In this document: piece by piece, positions 55,571 through 64,000 of the stretch
Layout: every line of letters starts with the position of its first letter
Position numbering within the stretch: the stretch's first letter is position 1
Assembly (NCBI GenBank): GCA_018873225.1
Contig: JAEILZ010000002.1
Coordinates: 2,294,001-2,358,000 of the forward strand
Direction: 5' to 3'
DNA: 64,000 nt
Source of the DNA: [Phialemoniopsis] sp. UDSM-2020
Lineage: Eukaryota; Ascomycota; Sordariomycetes; Thyridiales; Thyridiaceae
The notes under the pieces: model-generated
The model's input: the letters and a program-made list of their open reading frames with translations, nothing else
What the model was told of the DNA's origin: nothing
The model's database searches: none
Program-made: the position numbers and the translations under genes

Positions 55571-58500
55571 TGCTCAGTGACTCGACGTTTGCTCACTATC
55601 TCGTACAAATCGCGGAGAAAGTGATATTGAAATGATTCTTCATATCTTTGCATTTAAGATATCATCTAGATTGGAGATGGAGGTGAATGGGATGTCGTGA
55701 TCTGGTCGACATGTGTCGTGATGAGGGGTCGGTGGTATGGGCTACCTCGACTGGTTGGTTGAGGATCACCATTTGGCCATGAACACCAATGATACGACGA
55801 AAGTGTCATTTTAACGAGCAAGAAGTCGATGAAACCCATCTCTCCAACCTCTCTGGAAATATGCACCCAATAATCACCTTTTTAAATTGGCAATGTGCGC
55901 CGGGCTCGAGCACCGGAAAGGCAAATTGCAGCCAGCGAATTTAGCACAACAATTAAATTACTCGGCAACATGGCACAGAACAACGTTAATCAGATATACA
56001 ATTAGTTCGACGTACTATCAAGTTGGGAGTTCAAGTGATATGATCTGGCAGCGGAAGGGACAGTTTCTCGCCTAGATGCGTTGGGCGATGCGTTGGGAGA
56101 TGCATTGGGAGATGCGGATGTCAGAAGTCTCTTCGAAACAACGCAGAGAGCTATGCGGGAATTGATGAAGAGATCGCTTCGAATAGGAAGTATCCGAGGA
56201 TTTTGACGGATGCTCTGTAGCTATATCCCCGAACAGTCGGCAACTTCTTTCTGCACCATTTCTTCACTTGAAAGCAAGTTTTGATGGATCACATGTCCTT
56301 GGCACTGCCGATGCTAAAGTCGTTTAGACATGGATTACCTGGGTTGTAAGGATATTCAAGTGTTTGCGTCTCAAATTTCAGTTACCTTGTAGATACATAC
56401 CTAGATAATTTGTAAGCCGACGGGGCTCGGCGACATTCACGGGACCCACCACCGCCGCGAACGGCGGAAGAAGCCTCTAGGCTTCGACACCGCGATGTGC
56501 CCGCCAAACCCTCGCTTCGGGGCGTCTTCGAGCCTTGGCGGAGACTTCATTGTTCATGGATAGCGGGGAATGGTGTCCACTGTCGACCTTCCTATGCTTG
56601 GTGGCAGGAAGTCCCCAACCCGGTATGGAACTACATTGCAAACTGGGATGAACTTCGGTCCGAGTATACAGTGCTCGCAGCCTGTCCTCCACCCACATCT
56701 CGCAAATTGAGGACGAAAGAGCTTTGAGCAGCCTAGCAACGAAGCTCTATGAAATTTTATGGGAAACCCCTTATTGAACAGCTTTTTGTTCGCGTCGGCA
56801 TCCCAAGCATGCTATCTACCGCGTTTTATCCATTCCTAGAGATATTCGGCTAGCGATTAGCTAGCAATTGCAACGCGCGGACCGTAAGTTGGGAGAGATG
56901 CAAGATATTGGACAAGTCATACTGTGCACAGAACTGGACACGCCAAAATCTTACTGCCACAGCCAGAGCCAAGTCAAGAAGTCAAGCTCTCGGGAGGCGA
57001 ATCTCGTCACTGACAGCTCTGCTCAGGTGTAAGAACATAGCACATATCTTCAACAAGGCTTGGGCTGCTCAGAACATCATTATGGCTGGTAGGAAGATAG
57101 ACTTTCATAAGACCTAGGAAAGCATGTGGCAGGTGGACATCGTCCAACAAAAGATTACATCTCTGTCATTGCGATGCCACCAATAGTGCTGAGGTCACTG
57201 CACATTAGGTCGAAATTGGGTATTCCGGCCCTCCCGTCGATGTGCTTGTGACATGTGCATCCCATTCCTCGGGGCCGAAAGCACTGCTCGAGCTAAGCAC
57301 GGAAGAGGTGTTGTCTCTTTCAAAAAGCTGATCCGAGAAGCCTTCTGCTCTTTGCCGACGAATCCCAACTACAAGCAGACCAGTGAGGATCAAAGTGCGA
57401 GCTCTAGCAATCTATACCGCCTGGTCAGACGTATAAGCACTCTCCGAGCACACTTGACACTAGCTCTTACTCAACATGGCGACCCAGATGGGCGGGTTCT
57501 TCAAATACACCAGCATCCTGTCATCTTGGCTCGGCCAGAATGCGGTCTCACCAAAGTCACTGAAGGACTAGTTCAGCACTTCATTGCCAATACCATAAAT
57601 GTGGATAATACGCTGACCGTTAACTCCCACCCCATGTGAACCTGCGGCGAGAGTGGAAGAAGCGGTGGTGTCACACAAGACATGTTCACCCTTGACGAGA
57701 GTAAGCCTGCATCGGAGCCGAACAGTAGGTATCAAAACTTATATTTAGTCGATCTGCCCGGTGCTTCTGCTTTCCGGTCCGCGTCTGGAGAAGTAGAATT
57801 TCAACATGGGCTCTTAGTGCACGATGAGAGAGATTCAGGAGAGATACAGAGACTGAAGGACGAGAATCCCCAGGCCCCTGGATCGGGGTTGTGGGTCTGG
57901 TCTACGTAATTCCTATATAGAAACACCAATGAGCGCGAGACTTAGGTGTCTTGTCTGACGTCTGACAATCACTTTGGCTGGCGATAAGGTTTCGTGTGGT
58001 ATCAATGAGCGAGCTCCGAGTGACAGCGGACAATAGGGCTTCTGGATAAGAGTGTTGCTCCGCTCCGAATGTTAGTCGAGGTGCGGCATGTGAATTTTAG
58101 ACAATCTAGGCTCGAATTCAGTAGCCTATCGGTGCCCCTTCTCTCCTAGCACCGACGACGCGCTCGCTGCAGATGGCATGCATGGGACACGCGTGAAGGT
58201 CGCGGCGTCTTTCTCGTGGAACAGTGGTACCACGTTTCACGGCGAATTAGTCAGGGGCTGGAGATGAGAATGGGTGCGGAGGTGAGCCTCTTCCTTCCCC
58301 TTACCCTCTTGTCGTCCTGTCCGCACAAAAAGGACATTGCTTTACACACTCTTACCATTCGACAGCATGTGCGGTCGGCATAACGACAAGAAGTAGTTAT
58401 TGTGAAAAAAAAAAGGATGGCTAGCGTCGGAATGGGCAGAAATGATGAGTCAATGGTGGGTGGGATTTCAAATGACGGAGCAACTTCACTGCGATAAAAC

Positions 58501-59705
58501 CGGGTCTCCGGTGCCCAAAAGTGCGCCAGGGCGGCCAGTCTCAGGTACTCTTCCGCCGTGCGCTCGGCGGAGTTTCCGATCTGACAAAGATTACAGTTGA
58601 TCTGCCCTCTGAAATGGCCTAGAAACTGCACTGAGTGGGTTACCTAAGCGTGCTAAGATACGAGGGGACCCAGCAGCCGAAGTGCTTGAATCGTAGGGCT
58701 GACCTGGGTATCTCCCCGATTAGTCCCCTTACGGGCTAGTTTTCCAAGATCCCCCCCACCTTGTACAGGCATCACCACTCTATTGGGAGCAAGAAAAAAG
58801 CATAACGGATGGGACCTGGCAAAGAATCCATGGGAATTCTTGCTCATCCCCACCCTCCCGCCAATAACCATTCTGATTCATCATGGTAATGCGTGAGGTT
58901 GAGCCGCTAGTTAGTGTCTCCGTCACGGCAGACACCAGACGCACGCACCTTAGAAAAACCCTGCTTACGGAGCTAAGGCTAAGGTCCATGGCCTACTGCC
59001 GGATTCCTCGACTCGACTCAAACTCGTTTCGACTCAGAGACAGACACGTACAACCTGAAATGTCTCCGATTGGCCCTCGCACCCATCTCGCTGCCTCTTC
59101 TGGCAGTCTCTGCGTCCCCACACATTCTAAACATCCCAGCTGCGTGGCCCCAAATCTCACCCTTTCTCACGGCCCTCTCTGACTGTTTGACCGAGAGCAC
59201 CACGCCCGGCGCCGGGCTTGTTACCCCCGGCACCCTTCAATCCACCGCGTCAAGCATGGGCTATCCGTGTTACCGGTGACGCTTAGAATGTTAGTCTGCC
59301 TCCATGGGCACTTTCTGATCCCTTCTATCCCCCCGGTCTTTGTCATCTAGCATGGCTTTAGCGCATCCTGTCCGACAGGCCACGGACTTAAAGGGACTTT
59401 TGGATTACAAACAAAGGTATTGACGTGCTTCGCGGGAAGCCTTGTGTCTTTTCCTTGTCTCCCTGCATGTCGTTATCTGACATGTTGATCTCATCTCGGT
59501 TATCTATATAACTGACCCTTGCCTTCCAAGGGTCCGCATCTTCCCTTGTTGTTTTATTCTGCATCAAGTCAAGCATCATTACCAGGGGCTCGAGAAGTCT
59601 GAGCAAATCCCTTGTCTGATCTGGGTCTAATTCTTACTGCCCTTTTTTCACAATCCCATGTTACACACTCAGCCACTTAGCTCGACCCACGATAATCCTA
59701 ACACA
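55571..59705. other. Gene-poor 4.1-kb region
   Basis: No intact gene is supported. The first kilobase is AT-rich. A 12-bp tandem repeat sits at 56075-56120. Frames at 57253-57639 and 57682-57909 on the plus strand have protein-like texture (for example VLQIHQHPVILARPECG) but no recognised domain and no start/splice chain, and could be a decayed gene. The right end is the promoter of the MFS exporter. An A-run at 58404-58414 and C-runs near 58752 are the only simple tracts. Confidence 0.4.
56075..56120 (+). repeat. 12-bp tandem repeat, about 3.7 copies
   Basis: The unit GATGCGTTGGGA occurs as GATGCGTTGGGC, GATGCGTTGGGA and GATGCATTGGGA, then a partial GATGCG. In one frame it reads Asp-Ala-Leu-Gly repeated, but no ATG-started long frame contains it. 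It may be a decayed coding repeat or a simple minisatellite. Confidence 0.7.
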
Positions 59706-61571
59706 ATGACTTCCTCGCGAAGCAGCGCCGTCTTCAGCGGCGACGAGACTACTCGTGCACCTACACCCAACACACTCAACGAGGCTTACCTAGAAAAGGT
59801 CGAATCGCCTCGACCTTCATCTCCAGCTGAGCCTGCGGATCTCAAGAAGGAAAGCGATGGCAACAGCAGCGATGGCGAGGGCGACGCTGTCCGCCAGCAG
59901 ACTGAGGAGGAATACCCTCAGGGCCTCCGTTTGGCATTCATCATTGTTGCCCTCGTTCTCAGCATCTTCCTTATTGCTCTGGATATGGTATGTTTGCACA
60001 CCAACGCCTGTATCCAATGGAATCACTTGCTAACACGGCGGAATCGTAGACCATTGTCGCTACTGCTATCCCCAAGATCACCGACGAATTCCACGGTCTC
60101 GACCTGGTCTCCTGGTACGGCTCCGCTTTCTTCATGTGCGTCGGTGGCTTCCAATCCACCTGGGGTAAGGCGTACAAGTACTTCAACCTCAAGGCCTCGT
60201 TTCTACTGGCCATTGCCATCTTTGAGCTTGGTTCCCTGATCTGTGCCGTGGCCCCCAACTCGACTGCCTTCATTGTCGGTCGCGCCATCGCTGGTGTGGG
60301 CGCTGCCGGCGTCGGCTCCGGTTGCTACACCATCATCGGTTTCGCCGCCACCCCGCAGAAGCGGCCCATGTTTACCGGCATCGTCGGCGCCGCCTACGGT
60401 ATCGCCGCTGTTATTGGCCCCCTCATTGGTGGCGCTTTTACCGACAAGGTCTCCTGGCGCTGGTGCTTCTACATCAACCTGCCCATCGGTGGTGTCTCCA
60501 TTGCCATCCTCATCTTCTTCTTCTCCTCCCCGCCCGCGGCTAAGCCCGTCGAGGCACCCCTGAAGGAGAAGATCCTGCAGATGGATCTCGTCGGCACGGC
60601 CCTCGTCATGGGCGCCATCATTTCCTACTTGCTGGCTCTGCAGTGGGGTGGCCAGACCAAGCCTTGGAGCCACCCGGATGTTATCGGTACCATTGTGGGC
60701 TTCGTCGCCATTCTCCTTGCCTTCGGCCTTTGGGAGTGGTGGCAGGGCGAGCGCGCCATGATGGCTCCCCGCCTAGTCAAGCAGCGCACCGTCATCGTCT
60801 CGTCGCTCTTCGCCATGCTGTTCGCTGGCTCCTACTTTGCCGTCATCTACTACCTGCCCATCTACTTCCAGAGCATTGACGACGTCAGCCCCATCATGTC
60901 TGGTGTTCGCAACCTGCCCCTGATCCTGGCTGTCTCTGTCGCCACCGTCTCCTCGGGTGCCCTGATCTCCAAGACCGGCCTTGCCGTGCCCTTCCTGGCC
61001 GGCGGCAGCGCTCTGGCCACCATCGGCGCCGGCTTGATCTTCACCCTCGACATTGGCACCGACAGCGGCAAGTGGATCGGCTACCAGATCCTGGCTGGCT
61101 TCGGCTTCGGCTTTGCCTTCCAGATCCCCATCATCATAATCCAGGCCACCACCACTCCCACTGACATGGCTGAGGTGACGGCTATTCTGCTGTGTAAGTC
61201 TTTTACATCCCGTGCAAAAGTGCAAGTTGGTCCAATGACTAACATTCCTGTCCACAGTCTTCCAAACCGTCGGCGGTGCCTTCTTCGTCTCGGCCGCCCA
61301 GTCCGCCTTCCTCAACACCCTCCTCAAGAGCGTCGTGAAGTACGCCCCCGAGGTCGACCCTGCCATTGTCGTGCTGACTGGCGCCACCGAGATCCGCCAC
61401 GTCTTCCCCGCCGAGTCCCTCGGGGGCATCCTGCTGGCCTACATGGACGGCCTCAAGGTCGCCTTCGCCCTGGTCCTCGCCGGCACCGGCCTGGCCTTTG
61501 TCATCGGCCTTGCCTCTCGCTGGAAGCGTCTCAACACCGAGGCGCTCCAGGGTGCTGGTGGCGCTGCTTAA
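59706..61571 (+). CDS. MFS drug exporter, DHA2 type (14 TM)
   Basis: Three exons, 59706-59987, 60050-61193 and 61258-61571, give 579 residues. An in-frame ATG at 59658 would add 16 residues; I prefer the second because the Ser/Thr-rich acidic tail usual for the family starts there. TM1 contains [14 protein letters not shown], the DHA2 motif D1. Motif C is seen in [20 protein letters not shown] followed by [13 protein letters not shown]. Fourteen hydrophobic segments can be counted. Such proton antiporters export toxins, fungicides or secondary metabolites across the plasma membrane. The gene stands alone between gene-poor flanks, so no pathway can be assigned. Introns are 62-64 bp with good signals. 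Confidence 0.92.
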
Positions 61572-61934
61572 ATGGCTTGAAGCATCGTGCTAGAAGGGAG
61601 ACTTGTTTGATAGAAAGAGAAAGAGAAGGATAATGATTAATGAGTGGGGATCACATTAGAATGGATAGACTTTGGAACGAGACCGTCATGGTCATGGAAA
61701 ATTGGGCGGTGTTAAGGAGTCGTTGTTTTGCACTTGGTTTTCGGCTGAGCTTCCGATCATAGCGTTTTGATTGTATCAGACCGCAGTAATAGAATAATAT
61801 CAATACCTCAACTTGTCAATAAGTTCAGATGCCTCGTGGAAGTGTGTAATGACGAATTGGCCATGTTGCTTGTCTTTATCTACCTAATATTTCAATCTCC
61901 CACTTCCTTTCGGAAAGATCACATAAAACTGGAT
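61572..61934. other. Convergent 3' flanks
   Basis: These 363 bases lie between the MFS stop and the end of the HET gene. They are AT-rich in the right half. No feature is supported. Confidence 0.5.
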
Positions 61935-64000
61935 TCAAACCAACAGAAACTCACGTCCCCAATCTCCGCCCCCAAGTAAACCATAAGTCTTTCCTTTGGT
62001 CTGTGTGAGACTCTCAAGTGGGGTCTCCCCAGAGGCAATTTGGGCAAACATATAATCAAGAATCTCCTCGTTGTACGGTTCCATCACCTCCCCATGCATG
62101 GCACCATCACAAAAGCATTCCCCTATCACTTTGTACCGCTCTTGTCGTTGTCCAATGGGATCTAGTGGCCTTAGTACTAGAGGTGCGCTCACCCCCGTGA
62201 GAACTGCGACGATGTCTCCTGCCTTCATTTCTGCTGGGCCCATACCAACAAAGCCGTCCCGGCCGAGGAACGGTTTTTGCGATCTCAGATTGTCTGAGAC
62301 CATATTTATGAAGCCCGCAATATCTTCCATTAATCCTTTGGTTTCGATACTGGAAGTGCTTATATTGAGTCTTGCATTGACCGCATCCGGTAATGTGTTG
62401 ATGCCATGGGACAGGGCATGATACTGCTCCGTGCTCAGAGGTGATCGCAAATTCGGAGAAGAGGAATACAAGTGTCTGTCCGAGTTCACCTGGTCCAGAT
62501 GCTCTTCGAGATGTAGCAGTATTACCCCGAAATGAGTGAAGAGCATGCCGCTTCTGCTCGCTGTGGCGCATTGCTTCACAACAGCGCCGTTTCGAATGGA
62601 GACGCCACACTCTAATGAGGCAATTCTCCAAGGTGACTCGAGCCTACGGCCTGGATCAGCATGGTGGGGATGGTGTGGTGCTGTGCTCGACTCGGTGAAG
62701 AGCAGAAGGTCGGCAATTGCAGGTGCTCCATTGGCTTGGTCGAACATGTCAGTCTCATCAAACAACCAATGTGAGCCGACTCGAGTGATCGTATCAACAT
62801 AGAAGCCCTTGATCCCGAGAATATTTGATTCAAGGCCTTCCGTTCGAGTGTAGCCGGGAATACCTTGGCTGGCCCTAAACTCGCTTGTCTGTCCAGCATG
62901 TTCGATAAAGAAGAATGCCTTGCCTTTTCGTTCCCTAATATTGTAGTCCGGGACCCAGCTTGGTAGATTGTTACTCTTGGGGTATCTCACAAGCTGTAGA
63001 ATGCCATGATGACCTTCGCGAATGATTGCCCGAGTCACTTGAGTATATATCTCTTCCCAGGACTTGGTATAGTCAGGCACTATGCCCAGCTCCTTAATAT
63101 CACAAGCCATGCCCATCAGACCATAAACGGAGTCTCGTGGGTCGGAGAACTCGGCCCAGTTGCTCGGGAACTAACGGAGCAAGTTGCTTAGAATATGTGT
63201 TACGCCACCCGACTCGGTGAATAAAGAACCGGCCTGGTAATCACACCGGAACTGCAAGTCGTTTCTGAGTCGCATAATGTTGTTTATAGTGGGAAGGTGT
63301 TCAAGTTCGCCTTGATGTAGACATTTCTTGTCATCTGCTGAACCAGAAGCATAGCCCGATCTCTTCAAATGAGGGCGAAAATTTTCATCAAACCCCTCAT
63401 AAAATCGGAGTAGAGCAGCCCGGAAAGAGGAAATATCCAAAGTGCGAGCTCCGCACTGAAAGTAAAAGGCCTGGGACGCCACCATTTCCTGTTTGATCCA
63501 TCCCCTTCGAAAATAACCCCTAGCAAAGAAGTCTGACAGTTGTGAGAGAACCGGAAAGTCATACTTGTTAGATTGTCGCCCGAACACCGGATGTTCTGGA
63601 TGGCAATTTGGCTCCGTGCCTGGGTTTCGAGCCAATTCTTCTTCTCCAACTTTGGCGAGGTAGTCCATGATCAAATCGGACGATGGGGTGGCAGGACCAA
63701 GCCAACCCAGAGTGTTCTTTGCACGACTGTAGATCTCGAACATGAGCGGAACTTGTTTTGATTTTTCGGGCAGGTCGAGTTGATTGATGCAGATTTGGTC
63801 TATCCAGAGTACCCGGACATCACACCGGAATTGTAGCGAAAACAAGGCTGTAGCCAGGCTGGTCGTGATTGACAACGACTTGCCGTTGATGGGTATCTCG
63901 GTTCGTTGAGTACCGTCTCCCCATGCGTAGGACAAGGCCGTGTAAGGTGGTGCTTCATCGAGCTTGACGGTCTTTAGTTCGCCACGCATCACACCGCGAG
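61935..64000 (-). pseudogene. HET-domain protein, partial, interrupted by an in-frame TAG
   Basis: The gene enters from the right edge, so its 5' end is missing. The HET domain is clear: YTALSYAWGDG, then LWIDQICINQ, FEIYSRAKNTLGWLGP, and after the break DPRDSVYGLMGMACD. These motifs lie in one continuous frame on the minus strand from 64000 to 61935, about 688 codons. A TAG at 63173-63171 cuts it between NLLR and FPSNWAEFSDPRDSVYG. The following C-terminal region (393 codons from the next ATG) stays open, with a glycine-rich end. No intron of normal size removes the TAG in frame. HET proteins mediate allorecognition and programmed cell death on fusion of unlike hyphae. The break is either a nonsense allele or a sequence error. 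Confidence 0.8.

Noticed and set aside
63174..63206. Very short intron hypothesis to remove the HET TAG
   Set aside because: The in-phase GT-AG pair spans about 33 nt, shorter than any other intron in the window, and would delete residues that fit the HET domain.
1..64000. CRISPR arrays, operons, ribosome binding sites, insertion sequences
   Set aside because: The window is eukaryotic with spliced genes; no regularly spaced direct repeats of CRISPR type and no intact transposase frames were seen.
1..64000. 5S rRNA or further tRNA genes
   Set aside because: I looked for B-box-like GGTTCGA words and 5S-like motifs by eye. Only the tRNA-Gly locus has a matching A box, B box and paired acceptor stem; a covariance-model search was not possible.

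Overview
The window is a piece of a filamentous ascomycete (Pezizomycotina) nuclear genome. The evidence is short GT-AG introns (mostly 50-75 bp, often with CTAAC or CTGAC branch motifs), a Zn2Cys6 regulator, a CFEM protein, a HET-domain protein, a calcineurin-responsive CRZ1-type factor and a mitochondrial alternative oxidase. Gene content and codon use fit Sordariomycetes, perhaps Glomerellales; that placement is an inference. Coordinates were assembled by hand from reading frames and splice signals.

Left arm (1-15.5 kb) is accessory metabolism and surface biology: the tail of an SMP-30/gluconolactonase-like gene, an FAD monooxygenase (salicylate hydroxylase type) divergent from an NAD(P)-dependent reductase, a Zn2Cys6 regulator, a GPI-anchored CFEM protein, a DHA1-type MFS transporter, a membrane-anchored histidine-acid-phosphatase-like protein and a peroxisomal 2,4-dienoyl-CoA reductase ending in the PTS1 signal AKL. 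The first four genes could form a small catabolic or secondary-metabolic cluster.

The core block (16-27.6 kb) is conserved housekeeping: a Rad60/Esc2-like SUMO-domain protein, PNO1 (40S assembly), MDM31 (mitochondrial inner membrane), eIF3j and alternative oxidase. After a gene-poor 3.6 kb come CRZ1, a ToxD-like enoyl reductase/MDR, and a DUF7053-like protein. A further gene-poor 5.6 kb leads to a giant low-complexity gene (42.6-49.7 kb). It encodes about 2,280 residues, including about 24 tandem polyampholyte repeats in which a Trp-Gly motif and a poly-Lys box alternate with a Pro-Glu tract.

Right arm (49.7-64 kb) is gene-poor and accessory. It holds a 32-codon membrane micro-ORF, a six-cysteine small secreted protein, a TauD-type dioxygenase, a 14-TM DHA2 MFS exporter, and a HET-domain gene that runs off the right edge and carries an in-frame stop.

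The most unusual item is a tRNA-Gly(CCC) gene at 52185-52333. It reads as a full cloverleaf only if two segments are removed: a normal 17-nt intron after position 37 and a second 59-nt segment between the variable loop and the T stem. The second segment begins GTATGA, ends AATAG and has an ACTGAC branch-like motif, so it looks like a spliceosomal intron inside a Pol III gene. Other points worth a second look are the repeat protein with its SUMO-interaction-like motifs, the HET nonsense codon, and an upstream ORF that overlaps the MDM31 start.
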